Positions 52,209 to 63,479 of a stretch of 64,000 nt of DNA are shown here, in pieces (position 1 is the stretch's first letter; each line of letters begins with the position of its first letter). The translations under genes and the position numbers were made by a program. The notes beneath the pieces were generated by a model that was not told the DNA's origin, searched no databases, and worked only from the letters and a program-made list of their open reading frames with translations. Source of the DNA: Hermatobates lingyangjiaoensis (lineage: Eukaryota > Arthropoda > Insecta > Hemiptera > Hermatobatidae). The stretch is taken from assembly GCA_026182355.1 (NCBI GenBank), contig JAPFBL010000255.1:1984001-2048000 (forward strand), given 5' to 3'.

Positions 52209-52317
52209 TATAGTTGTTGTATTTTTGAAGCTAGACCAAACCTCGATAAAATAGGAAAATAGTGTTAAATATATGTGGTCGAGATAAGGAAAAAATTCGT
52301 ATATATATATAATAATC

Positions 52318-52580
52318 AATGTTCAAACCACAATGTTCGGTTTTTGACTCTGATGGTTAAAAGATCATAGTCTTTTTTTTCCCATTTCTTATTGTGGTTT
52401 GAGTATTGGTTGTTGTTTCACTTGCTTATTGTGAAATATTGTTATATATGTATATATCATCAAACCGCTATATGAAATGGGTAAAAAAGACTAAGATCTT
52501 TCAACTGTAACAAGCGGCCTTCGTCAGAGTCAGAACCCAACTCAGTTGGTTTGATCATTGATTGTTATTTCATGTGCTTA
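52318..52580. repeat. AGAUCU-family units, two copies
   Basis: 52330-52420 is a + fragment whose stem II is deleted (GACTCTGATGGTTAAAAGAT). 52489-52531 is a nearly complete - motif: stem I GACU/AGUC, CUGACGA, GAAA, AGAUCU, one stem II mismatch. Flanks carry the CAAACCACAAT arms. Confidence 0.6.
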
Positions 52581-52668
52581 TGTGAAATCTTGATATATAT
52601 ATATCAATATTCAATAATATATATATTATATATATTATCAATAATAATATATATATATTATTCAATAA

Positions 52669-53119
52669 TATATCGACCGTTTGATAGAATAGGTGTATTC
52701 TCTAATCGGGGCTCGGCCAATCTTCCAGGATAAAAAATCAAACTCTCGTTGCCAACGTTTCGGTTTTATTTAAAACCTTTTTCATAGGCCTACAAACAAA
52801 GGATAATAAGAAATCACATATCAACATCAAACATATACACTATATGAAAATGGATTGTTACCGCTTATGAATATTACAAGCAGAAATATATTCCAGAGAT
52901 ACATAAAACAATATTACTTACAGAAGTAAGGATTTTTTAACTAAGAAAATGAAATTTACATTATTTAAAGGAACAACAATGTTAACCGGACAAAACCTTC
53001 GACTAGACTAATAAGATAACATTACACATAACCTCAACACTGTTCACTCAAGGGAGCTAAATAAATCAAATTTCACTAAAACTCAGCACAACACTCCAGA
53101 ATAAATATTACTACTTAAA
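52669..53119 (-). mobile_element. solo PLE-1 pLTR
   Basis: Closely matches 13959-14387 plus the outer TATCGACCGTTTGATAGAAT of the right PLE-1 arm. No ORF follows. The hammerhead-like motif at 52751-52790 again lacks the core G. Confidence 0.75.
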
Positions 53120-53196
53120 CGACTACTTAAGTATATTATATATACTTTTTCTTCTTCTTGGAGTTTGGTCAGGATTAATATACGGAATCACCTTTT

Positions 53197-53235
53197 CGCC
53201 AACGTTTCGTCTTTATTTTAAGACATCCTCAGGGC
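53197..53235 (-). ncRNA. hammerhead-like motif, second ACGU family
   Basis: Stem I GCC/GGC, core CUGAGGA, stem II GUCUU/AAGAC, GAAA, palindrome ACGU, cleavage base U. Complete by motif; flanks differ from 51933 and PLE-1. Confidence 0.7.
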
Positions 53236-53396
53236 TATAAATCAAGGCTAGCTTCTATTTCCGAACCAACCTGGTTGGGAATAACGACAACGACGTCGTT
53301 GTCTGCCTGTGGAGCGACTCGTTTCTATCTTCCTAGTAGTGAAATATAGTAGTGAGTTTCTGTTTGATTTCTGAGTGTTCTTTGTGTCAATATAGT

Positions 53397-53545
53397 TTAT
53401 ATATATATAGTTCAATGTAGAAAAAGAAACAGAGAAATTAAAACTCACACTTACAGTCTCTAATTTTTGGTTTGAACCGTCTTCAGGAGAGATAAGAGAG
53501 GGAAACCAAGCGCACTGGTTCAGAGACGGTTGGAGACCCATATAT
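53397..53545 (-). repeat. AAUU-family unit between TA tracts
   Basis: Similar to 4690-4790: a purine-rich GAAAAAGAAACAGAGA segment, then a hammerhead-like motif (53457-53490) with CUGAAGA and a GAAA damaged to AAAA. Confidence 0.55.
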
Positions 53546-53549
53546 ATAT

Positions 53550-54890
53550 ATCAGGATATCGATTTTTATTGAGATAAATATATTTATCTATCCTATATTT
53601 AAGTGGTCTCATTTAATTATTATCATGCTTAACCTAAAAGCTGCTCTCTGTTGTAGGCTATTCATTTCTACTGTTGTAACGGTATAGTGAAGTTATGTCT
53701 GTGTCAAGTTGCAATGAATGGTGTTCATTTTTTATTGATTTAATTTTTTTTTTCAAAAAAAACAACTTCATTGAATCCCGAGTCACTTTTGCTATAATGA
53801 TAATGTTTTAATTAAGATAAATTTCAAATTGCTTTGGTTGTTGGAAAATGAAGTGTTTTGTTAGGCATATGTCAGAAATGTTGTGTTTCAGCGACTCCTC
53901 TGTCATATCAATTCCCCCCCCCTCCACTTGTTTTTGTGTTGGTACAAATTACTATATTTTTGGATAAGCAGTGTAATATTCATGATTTTAAAATTTCTAT
54001 ATTTTGTTGTATTTTCCGTTGTTTTATTGAAGTTCCAAGCAATGAATATTTTGTAATAAAAACTATTATTGTCATATATAAAGGATAGTCATAACTATAA
54101 GGAAATTAAAAAAAAATATTCTGATGATTCATTTGGCAGTGATGAATGCCATTTTTTTTCATTGATGGATAGCAAAATTGATGTTACAATTTAGTTGATG
54201 TCTGTCAATTTAGACTACTCTTTTACAAGGTTGAAATATTGTAAAAGATAAATATTGTTGTTATAGTGAGTTGAACTTTCCATTTTCAATCATTTGTGCC
54301 TATTAAATATCTAATGACACTAACCAAAATCACAATAAAATTAGTGGTTAAGAAAAAGGCAGTTTCTACTCGCTTAAGTTTGACTCTTCTTCTCCTGATG
54401 ATGAAGGATATCGAAATAAGTTTCAAATAAAGTAGGGAGATAAACACAATACATTGTCTACTATTTTTTGAAACGAATACCCTCACTACTCTATTGCTGT
54501 AGTCCATGTGGGACATGACGTGTTCGCCATTTATACAGCCATCTTTATATCTCTCTTGTTAGCTGCACCGGAAATTAAAACTATAGCAGTACTGATCCCT
54601 TTGGTTTGTCTTTAAAATAATAGAATTGATTCTCTTGAATATTGTAAGAGGATGCATTTCTGTTATATTATAAATATCTGTGATATATATTTACGAGTTC
54701 AGAAATAAAATTTTAATTCTTCTCTTTTTTTAGATAAACTGTCTCTAATTTTCTTCTGTTGACGCTTTAGTTGAATATTTTAGATTAGGTAAATTTATCT
54801 ATTGAATGAGAATTTCAAATTTATTTCAATACTTTGGCAGAACGTCGTTGTATGTATTAATTTAGAGTTAACACTCTAAACAAGCGATAT
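53550..54890. other. intergenic sequence
   Basis: No gene. 54380-54425 holds a possible decayed hammerhead-like core (CUCCUGAUGAUG, GAAA) on the + strand. Confidence 0.35.
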
Positions 54891-54899
54891 CATTTGTTT

Positions 54900-55330
54900 T
54901 GACTAAATTATCTTAGGTAAAGGGAAAAGAATTATGATCTTTGCCTTTCGAGTTTTCGGCTCTGCAAATGCTATACTGATATTGGCTCTGCAATGAATTG
55001 GATACCTACAATAGGAGAGGCTCCAATGTGAAATCAAGGTGAGGAATGTGGTACTGAGTGGAGAAGTTACACCTCTGTAAGTGGAAGTCACATAACTATA
55101 ATGAGCTAGCTGACTCCCATACCCTGCATGCCGGTCGCCAACCCAACAAGACTCGCGATTACACCTTCGGTATCAGTCCCACTGATACCCTTCGGTAGGG
55201 AGGAAACATGTAGTCAAGTTTGTTCCATCATACCCCTCATCAGGACGAAATTGATTATTCTAAGTTTGGTGAATATAACGGTAGGATGGCCCATACCGGA
55301 AGAGATATATAGAAATAAAAATGAGAAACA
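54900..55330. repeat. moderate-GC island, probable repeat of unknown class
   Basis: Less AT-rich than its surroundings, with ACACCTTCGGTATCAGTCCC and its near-inverse nearby, and CTCATCAGGACGAAATTG that resembles a broken hammerhead strand. Followed directly by an AUAU-family fragment (55384-55440). No protein recognised. Confidence 0.35.
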
Positions 55331-55383
55331 GACGGTTAGGACAACTGATCAAACGATTAAAAGAAAATAAAGAAACAACAAAA

Positions 55384-55430
55384 CTCACTTCAATATTACG
55401 ACCTTGTCTATATTTGAAATATTGAAGGGG
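55384..55430. repeat. AUAU-family inverted fragments
   Basis: CTCACTTCAATATTACGACC and TTTGAAATATTGAAG are opposed remnants of the family seen at 40991 and 61047. Confidence 0.4.
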
Positions 55431-55958
55431 ATTTGTTGTTGCTGTTAAGCTCTATTCTTTTCTCTTAATCGTTTAATCTCTTAATTATGTATATTCTCTA
55501 TAACTGTACATATATATTCGAATATGATCCAGAAGAACTTATTTTAAACTGAAAATTAACCCGGGAAGTTTAAGAAAGTAGTATAGTCCATATGTCGAAG
55601 TGGTTAGTTATCGGGGGATGATTTAAGATGTTTTCAGTCTGGTGTATCTAAGCTGATTGATTCAAAATACAATTAAATAAATAAATTTTAAATAAATACA
55701 TTCAAAATTGATTTAATTCCTTGATATGTGTTTTGTTTAATCTTCAATATATATATTAAGATTTGACATATGTGAAACAAAACACGTGAAATAACAATCA
55801 ATGATCAAACCACACAGTCTTGTTTTTCCCATTTTCATATTGTGGTTTGATAATATATATATATATATATTATATATTAAAAGAAACGGTCCAGCGGACT
55901 TTTTTAAATAAAATAAATTCAAAACGAAGGAAACACACAGAAAGACACAGACATAACT

Positions 55959-55998
55959 CACATCGATATTTCGACCATCGTCGTCATCAGGAGGTGTG
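55959..55998 (-). ncRNA. hammerhead-like motif, AUAU (GAUGUG) family
   Basis: Long stem I CACACCUC/GAUGUG with one mismatch, core CUGAUGA, stem II GAC/GUC, GAAA, palindrome AUAU, cleavage base C. Confidence 0.65.
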
Positions 55999-56052
55999 AA
56001 GAGCGAAGAGTCCGGTGTCACCGCCCTGTCTTCCTGCGGGATTCTTCGCTCT

Positions 56053-56093
56053 TCACACCTCCTGATGACGACGATGGCCGAAATATCGATGTG
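56053..56093 (+). ncRNA. hammerhead-like motif, AUAU (GAUGUG) family, partner
   Basis: Inverted partner of 55959 with intact CUGAUGA, GAAA, AUAU and the same stem I. One stem II change (GUC to GCC). Confidence 0.62.
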
Positions 56094-56129
56094 AGTTATG
56101 TCTGTGTGTTTCCTTCGTTTTGAATTTAT

Positions 56130-56168
<39 letters not shown>

Positions 56169-56975
56169 GAGAAGAAAGGACCTCAGCACTTCATCATTTC
56201 GGTATTCGTCATCTTTAGGAGAATAAGTGACACTAGGCCTTTGAAGAAGTCGTACACATGCTGATTTGTTCTGCAGTATTGCCACCTTTCGCAAGAGTGT
56301 TAGAATTATCTGAATAAATTCAGATATTTAAAGAAATATAACAAGAAATTCTATAATCGGATAAAACCGAGATGAATCAGTGTGAACTTCTAAAAAGAAA
56401 TCTATAAAGAATGAAATGAAAATAAAGGAAATGAAATAATAATAAAAAAAGAAATATTCAAAAATTGTAGAAATAGAGATACCAGTAGTGGAGTGGGCTT
56501 TAAGGAAATATAGATGTGCTTCCTCTCATGTTGTTCATGTTACCTGAGAATTCATGTCAGGGATCTGGACTTAGACATGGAAACCCTTAATGAAATTAAT
56601 TCATAAGGAATTAGAATAGATGGATGATGAGGTTACTTCACTGACTAGTGGAAGCTTTGTGAAAATTTGTCTGCAGATTCAGAGTTTGTTGAAACCAAAC
56701 CACCGTAAAAGCAATACAGCAGGTTCAGTCAAAACTTTAAATGTACCTGCAAGAGTTGAGGGAGGTTACAGCAGGTATTATTGCTCAGAAGGGAAGTAAA
56801 GAATGGATTGGAGTATTAATAATAAAGAAGACATATTTATTGTAAATATACATAGTAGTCCTTGACTCGATGTACCCAGACTTTCAAATTTGAAGAAATT
56901 ATGCTATAAACTTGTCTTTATTTAATAAATAATAAAGATTAATTATTACTTCTTATTAATTAAAAGATTAATTAT

Positions 56976-57455
56976 TATTGAGGACCTACAGCTCTCAATG
57001 TAGGCACTGTAGCTCGGGGGAAAACGAAGATGCAGAGCATACCTTCTTCTTCTGTGCTAAATGGGGAGTGCTGCGCCAGGAATTAATAGCATCACTGGGT
57101 GAGGTCACTCCAGAGACCATAGTTCAAAAGATGCTCCAGAGTGCAGAAAATTGGTCAAAAGCTGCAAACTTTGTAGAGGCGGTTCTCCGTCATAAGCAAA
57201 ATGAAAGCACGAGGCAAGGACTCACGATAATTCATAGATGAACGAATGGGGACAAGAAAGTGAATCCTATTCAGGAGGACTGAGGCACCGGCATGAAGTA
57301 ATGTGCAAACGGTTTCCGTGTCGGATATTGCCAGGAAATAGGATGTGGTTTTTTAGTGGGTCGGGACCCCCAACTCCACATACCCTAAGCAATACGTCTT
57401 GCTAAGGGATCTGATGAACAGATTTTTCCACATCCTACGACGAAAAAAAAATTAA
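56976..57455 (+). mobile_element. R1-clade LINE 3' tail, third copy
   Basis: Begins upstream of the ORF2 zinc knuckle (CRHC...EDAEHTFFFC), so it is 5'-truncated slightly further upstream than the copies at 12983 and 16642. The frame runs to 57241 (RQELIASLGEVTPETIVQKM, NWSKAANFVEAVLRHKQNES), then the shared 3' UTR and A-rich end. Confidence 0.75.
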
Positions 57456-57459
57456 TAAT

Positions 57460-60400
57460 AAAATATTATCGTGTTTGGAGGGAGGGGATGTCGGGTTTCT
57501 ATTTTAGGGCATAGTTTAATCGTGGAAGGCCCCACAAGCAACACGAACCCTACCGTCCATCTAGTGGGAATTCACCTACATTACATATAACTCAGTTGGC
57601 TATGCAAAAAAAAAGTTTCATAATTTGAGCTGCCTTTTTACTTGATGACTTCGTTAAGGCCAAAGATTGCTTGACTGTGGAGGTTGAAGGAATATTACCG
57701 AATACTATTAATAAATTTTTATTGTCTTAAAATTAAAATTTAAATAATATATATATATTAAGACAGTTACGAAATAGTGTTCAAGTATTGAGTTCTGTAC
57801 GCAATTGATATGCAGAAGTAATTGAACTTTGAATGATATTTCATAATAATGTTCGACTCTTTTATAACTATGTTAAACTTAAATTATATTTGACTAATAT
57901 AAAGTAGCAACAATGTATAAATAAAATAAAATACACGATTTTTAATTATCATGAATTAATATTGTAATTGAATTGTATTGTTAGTGGTTTATAATATTTT
58001 CTTTTTACAACGTCCCTTAAAATTGATATTAATATGCCTTATCTCTCCAGGTGGTTTTGTATTGGGTATATGTATTGAATATTGAGCATGATTATTTCAT
58101 GATGTATTACATAAAGATTTTATCGTCGTAGAAATGGACATGAGGTGTGTTTAATATAAGTACAAGGACTGAGTGCCATGTACTAGAACAGCGGATTACT
58201 TCCCCTTGAGGTTGATCTTCATAATTATCCAGATTTGTTGTTTCTCTGCGCTCTCCATCGTTGCTATAATAATTTGATAAGTGATTAAAATCAATAAGTG
58301 ACACATTTGAAAATGAAAAAAAAAATAATTGTTGATGAACCAATTTCTAATTGAATTCAATAGACAAGGATATAACTTTTTTTTTTACATATATATAGGT
58401 AGTGTTTATTGATAATTTTCCAAATTTTATTTTAATATTGATCTTATAATTTATTTCCTTTGGATAGTTGTGTATTTTGAATTTAATTTTTCATTCCTAG
58501 TCAACCAGTAGATTATGCTTCCAATCGATACAATTTTCTCTGTAATTCATATTTTCTATTCACTGTATGTATGTATGTACATAAAAGTACTCCAAAGTAT
58601 TTCATTATAAAATACACCTATAGCAAGTGTTACACTTGCCTCTGTCTAATTCTTTTTCTTTTTTTTTTTTTAATATTAACTGTACTGTAATTTTTTACGC
58701 GGTTAACGTTAAGTGTAAAGCCAGTATATGATCTAAACGTCTTTTTCTTTTTTTAGTATTTACAGAAGTCATGGTATGATACCATGAACTATTGAGTTTT
58801 AGAAACATCCAGGAACCTGAGGTACATGAATATGTTTTTCATTTGTTTTAAGTAAAATATTGAAGCGTTGCTCACTTATTTTCCATTTGTCAAACAGATG
58901 GGAGGAAATTAACCTTGGTTATTCTTCTTGAATAATGCTTCCTTATGAATGACACACTAATAATTTTGATAGTTCTCTTGAACTGTATTCGTTGAAGTGC
59001 ATCAGTTTTGAATTTCATGTTCTGAAAGGAACATCAGATATCCTTGGTGCTGGTGAATCATGGATCGTTTATAACCATTTCTGAAGATTAAAAAAAATAA
59101 CAATGAAGTTGTTCTATTTAGGTGTTATCATTTTAGAGGGATTTAGTTTATCATACAAAAGGGATTAACCTTTCACTTTGATTTAGTCATTTGAAGTATT
59201 GTAGAAAATATATTAAAGAGATAAAAGCAACCCCTCCATTGTATTTACTAATATAGGCAAAGTCTTTGATTGAAGTCAATTAAGAATAAATAGAACATCT
59301 CTGTATGTTTAAATGGCTAAATGTTTAACTTTAATGAATGTATTAAGACAGTTGGACCTCAGACTTCTTTTATTCGCTTTTATGCTAAATTCATTATCCC
59401 CAAGGTTACCTGTATAAAATATCCTACCCAGTATACTTGACAAAGTAGCAGCAGACTATAATTTTTCTACAAAAATAAATACAGGATATGAAATAATAAG
59501 GAAGAGTTAAATAGTCGCATATAAGCCTTCATATCTATCACTGAAAATACCGGGCACCGCACTCTTTGTGAATTAAGGAATCTAGGGTAAATCATTGCAT
59601 CTCGCTTTATAGTTTAATTCAATTAATCGTTATTTAGGCAAACAACAAACAAACAAGTATGCATTGTCACCAGCTGTTATCTCCTTCGTGGTGCTCTGCT
59701 AAGCATTCTTAGTTCTACTGTTAATAACACTCCTTGAATGAATGCATTGTCTCGCTGGCATTCCTCTCTTATTATCAGTTTCTTTGAAGTTCCTTGTTCC
59801 TTTAAATTGTTCTTTACATTGAAGAAAATGTGATCAGTATATTTAATAACAATATATTCATATAATAAATCAAGCAAGCACTATAAGTTATTATTCTTAG
59901 TCTTTAATTTATAATTTATGAGTAGTGTCTTAAAAAAAGTTCTTGAATTCCAAATAGTTAAATATACAGCTCAGAAATAATCGTAAGTGCTCTCAGGTTA
60001 AGCAAATTCATTTTTAGTGAGATTTTTTCAGTTGAACATTATTTCATAATTGAAAAATATTTTACTTTTCCCCATAATTTTTTTTACATTTTCTTAGAGT
60101 TTAGTCAATGTTCTTTATAAGTTAAAGTTGTTACTTATTTTTAAGTATAAAAATTAGGGTTTGCTTAGATAAATTTATATTTTAAAATGTAAAATTTGAT
60201 TGACACATGATCTCTTATATTAATAATCTGACGCCCACACCTAAACCTTTATCTTCAGTTCTGTTCTAGAATCTAATTTGCTAATTTTAGTTACCCACTT
60301 AATTAATATTATAAACATCTATAATTCTACCTGTTTTCCGTTATAAATCGACCAGTTTTAGAACTCCTCCATTTTCAAAAGAAAAATTCTTCTTAGAAAT

Positions 60401-60665
60401 TTTTATTTCTAAATTGGCAGGAGACTATGAGTGATTGTATGTACTGACATTATTCTAGTTTTTAGGCAACTGGTTTAGAGCATATGTGCTCAACCTTGTT
60501 AACATTGATCCCTGGTGGTCGATGAGGTTTTCGAGGAGTGGATTAATGCTAATTAATAAATAGATTGTTATTTAATTAAGGTAAAAATGGGGATCATTAT
60601 CAATGGGGATATGATTAAACATTGCTGACTTCCTGGGTATAATTCAGTTTAACCTTAATCGATGC
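57460..60665. other. intergenic sequence
   Basis: AT-rich, no gene found. 57475-57600 (GGAGGGAGGGGATGTCGGG) is an unidentified GC-richer patch after the LINE tail. Confidence 0.35.
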
Positions 60666-60669
60666 TGCT

Positions 60670-61173
60670 GAGATGCGTTCGTGTATCGATGTGTTCAGTA
60701 ACTGTGTAATCGAAGAACAGTAACACACAGAGTAAGAAAACACATTTACAAATTCATATTTTCGGGAAATTCGTCTTCAGGAGAAAAGAGAGAGGAAGAC
60801 CAAGCACTTTGAAGGTGCAACGGTAAGTATATATATATATATATATATATATTCGGCTTCGTCTTCGACGTGGAGATCTCTCTCACTTCGTCTCTCTCTT
60901 TGTCTACTCTCCTGATGACGAACAACAGTTCGAATATGATTCTGTAAGTTTTCTTTGTATTCTCTTCTGTGTCGTGCTTTTGTAATTAGTTTATATATAT
61001 ATATAGTCAAAGACAGTTGACTATCGTCCCTCCGTCAATTCACTTCTTCTCCTGAGGACGACCGCCATAACGCTCGACATATTGAAAAGTGAGTCTTTGT
61101 TATGTTTCTTTCTATGTGTCCCAGTTTATTTTAAGTATATCTGTCCTGCCGGACCGTTTTTGGTTTATAGTGG

Positions 61174-61205
<32 letters not shown>
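60670..61205. repeat. cluster of three hammerhead-like units separated by TA tracts
   Basis: A - AAUU/AUAU-type copy (60750-60784: CUGAAGA, GAAAAUAU), a + copy (60905-60945: CUGAUGA, perfect stem II GAAC/GUUC, GAA then AUAU-like) and a + AUAU copy (61047-61090: CUGAGGA, CGACCG stem half, GACA for GAAA). The last is followed by GTCCTGCCGGACCGTTTTTG, the small hairpin also at 4630 and 55880. Confidence 0.6.
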
Positions 61206-61224
61206 TATAATATACATAAAAATT

Positions 61225-61330
61225 TACAATAAACACGTGAAATAAAAATTATCTGAACCACAGTCAGAAATCAGAAAATTGACTAAGATCTTTCAATTTT
61301 CTGACGTCTTACTGTGGTTAGACTATTATG
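61225..61330. repeat. AGAUCU-family fragment
   Basis: Has AACACGTGAAATAAAAATT, AACCACAGTCAGAA and CTAAGATCTTTCAA, but the CUGACGA half is missing. Confidence 0.5.
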
Positions 61331-61479
61331 TATATATATATATATATAAAGTATGTATATTATGTATGTATTAGACGCATGAAAAGGGATACTGTAACTG
61401 CACAGGTTTTTTGTATAGTGTTAATTATTACTCAATATCAGAGACGACAAAAAAGATGTTTTTATTAAACGTATATAGT

Positions 61480-61850
61480 GGTGGAGCTAAGATCGGGCCT
61501 AAAAAGCCAGCCCGACTTGACCCAGTCCGCGGGTGTTCAAGCCCTTAGCCCAGTCGGGCTCGGTCCGGGTAGGGTATACATATATTGGAGTTTATTCTTC
61601 ACCAGCCAAGCAAATCTGGATCATGTGTTTTATCAAAATTATTTATTTTATAAAAAGCATTCCTTGTTTAATATCCATACATCGTTTTAGAATCTATAAT
61701 ATAAATATATTTTTATTAAAAATAAGTTAGCGAGAGAGAAGCGTGGACCTGCCCTGAAGGTTATAATTGACATTTTGTACCCGAAATTCGGGCCTGGTCG
61801 GGCTCAGTTGGGTCTCAGGCTTAAGATCTCAGCGCTAATCACGGGCAACT
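61480..61850. mobile_element. possible short TIR element (MITE-like)
   Basis: Ends GTGGTGGAGCTAAGATC and (complement) GTGATTAGCGCTGAGATC are imperfect inverted repeats that continue into GC-rich GCCCGAC words on both sides. No coding capacity and no clear target duplication. Confidence 0.4.
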
Positions 61851-62590
61851 TGTTTAGAGTAGTTGTGATCCCTGCTTATCTTTGAAGAGCGTTCGTTGTG
61901 TTAGTCTAGTCGTCATGTAGAACTCATATACAGTTCGTATTGTGAACTGGCAAAAAAACTTGACTATGTAATTTGTTTTCGCTATATAAAAAATAGTATA
62001 CTCTCTCCTTTCAGGAATAATGATTAAGGCTGTGTTGTACTTCCGCAATTAACTCTGTTACCATTAGATTTAAAGAAAATATTTATTAAAAACAAATAAT
62101 TATTGCTTTGTAATGTAATAGTTGAATAGATTTGTGTATACTTTTCAAATAATTTTTGTGATAGTGTTAAATGTTAAGATTATTCTAGAGTGGAAATACA
62201 GAGGGAAACGAAGGCCTTTTGAATAATTGGCCCTCTTGAGTGAAGATGCTTGATTTTACTGTAACAATTTTAATGTATGTTAAACTAGTGTGAGTTATTA
62301 ATTTATGCCTGATTGGTTTTTACTTTATTCCAGTTTGTCCATCCAATATTAAAGAGATTTATTGTAAAATTTAACTGTAAAAGCCTGGGAAAATTAATAT
62401 GTTTGTTTTTATGTTCCTTTTCTTGAAGATTTTGATGTATCTTAGTTTGAATGGCATATTATAATTATTATAAAAACAGATTTGATAAGTCCCATTTAGG
62501 ACCCATTTGATATGTCCTAATGTGTATGCCACAGCAAAATGTTTCTTAAGACCTTTGTACTTTATAGCTATAAATGATTACAGTTTTTTT
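61850..62590. other. intergenic sequence
   Basis: Nothing recognised. Confidence 0.35.
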
Positions 62591-62811
62591 CATTCTGAGG
62601 TAAAATGGATAAACCAACAAAAGTCTCCACACAAATGAAGTTTTATTCAACGCGTTTCGAACACTTTGTGTTCATCATCAGGAAGACACTAAGGAATACA
62701 AAGTGTTCGAAACGCGTTGAATAAAACTTCATTTGTGTGGAGACTTTTGTTGGTTTATCCATTTTACCTCAGAATGAGTAAATACCACACAATTACGGAT
62801 TGCACAACTAA
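62591..62811. mobile_element. ACGCGU-family unit with perfect 77-bp inverted arms
   Basis: 62591-62667 and 62700-62776 are exact reverse complements around a 32-bp centre. The left side holds a complete - hammerhead-like motif, the right arm only its 3' half. The tail TACCACACAATTACGGATTG (62782-62801) links it to 11436-11475. Confidence 0.8.
62646..62684 (-). ncRNA. hammerhead-like motif, ACGCGU family
   Basis: Stem I UUC/GAA, core CUGAUGA, stem II GAACAC/GUGUUC with loop AAA, GAAA, palindrome ACGCGU, cleavage base U. Complete by motif. Confidence 0.72.
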
Positions 62812-62876
62812 TGATTTATAGTTTTTTGTTTAAAATACGCTGAATCAGTAAATCCGTATTTATGATTATTAATAGT

Positions 62877-63015
62877 GAATGACATTGTCTTGTCTCCTAT
62901 ACATACTGGTGATGGGGTCGTTAGACCGGTTTTCAAACTCTGCCTACCTTCGTGTTCTTAAAGAAACCAGTCCAACGACGCCACCAGAAATACAGCAAGT
63001 AAAGCAGTGTCATTC
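62877..63015. repeat. imperfect inverted repeat
   Basis: GAATGACATTG...CTGGTGATG...CGTTAGACCGG (62877-62931) and its diverged reverse complement (62962-63015). No hammerhead core recognised. Confidence 0.5.
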
Positions 63016-63307
63016 ATTCATAATTTCACATACACCTTTATAGTGCTGAAAATAAGCATGTATTATCAGTTAAATAGTTTTATCCTATATATTTCTCAGT
63101 TTAAGTTTAGTATTTTTGCCAGTTCTACTCTAAAAACAATTTTACTTAATTAACTTAATTTTGTTACTTACAATTTTACTCCTAAAACAATGTTCATACA
63201 ATATTCCATACAACCTTAAAGGTAATTCAAAAAATTTTGACTACGAGCATGAAACTTATGTCTAAGCCGCCTTAGACATGAGTAAAAGCTCTTGAGTATT
63301 AGAAAGG

Positions 63308-63475
63308 AAGTCTCCACATAAAAAGTTTTATTTCGTACACATTGTGTTTTTCTTTGGGTAAATCTGCACTAATAGAAAGGACAGATTTACATGGAAAAAA
63401 AGAACACTATCTGTTCGAATGCACTGCTTTTGTTGAAATAAAACTTTTTCTATGCGGAAGTTTCTTCAACCATTC
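63308..63475. repeat. decayed ACGCGU-family inverted pair
   Basis: GTCTCCACATAAAAAGTTTT (63310-63329) and AAAACTTTTTCTATGCGGAA (63442-63461) are opposed remnants of the family tail. Hammerhead cores eroded. Confidence 0.45.
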
Positions 63476-63479
63476 ACAA

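Larger units (their letters stand above)
51902..52250. mobile_element. divergent inverted pLTR pair, ACGU family, no ORF between
   Basis: Left arm 51902-52030 and right arm about 52108-52250 are inverted copies starting at ATCGAGGTTTTGTCTAGC, each with a hammerhead-like motif, around roughly 80 bp. The same layout as PLE-1 but without coding cargo. Confidence 0.65.
55907..56133. mobile_element. palindromic hammerhead unit pair, 100-bp arms
   Basis: Left arm 55907-56010 and right arm 56036-56133 are inverted copies with a 25-bp centre; the right arm lacks about 10 bp. Each arm has a hammerhead-like motif pointing outwards and then a (TA)n tract. The left side also has the CGGTCCAGCGGACT hairpin. 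Confidence 0.7.

Noticed and set aside
55737..56294. 185-codon open frame on the - strand
   Set aside because: Runs through TA tracts and the 55907-56133 palindrome; low-complexity product with no family signal.
60830..61202. CRISPR-like or satellite array from regularly spaced repeats
   Set aside because: Repeats are divergent hammerhead units separated by TA microsatellites, in mixed orientation, not a spacer array.
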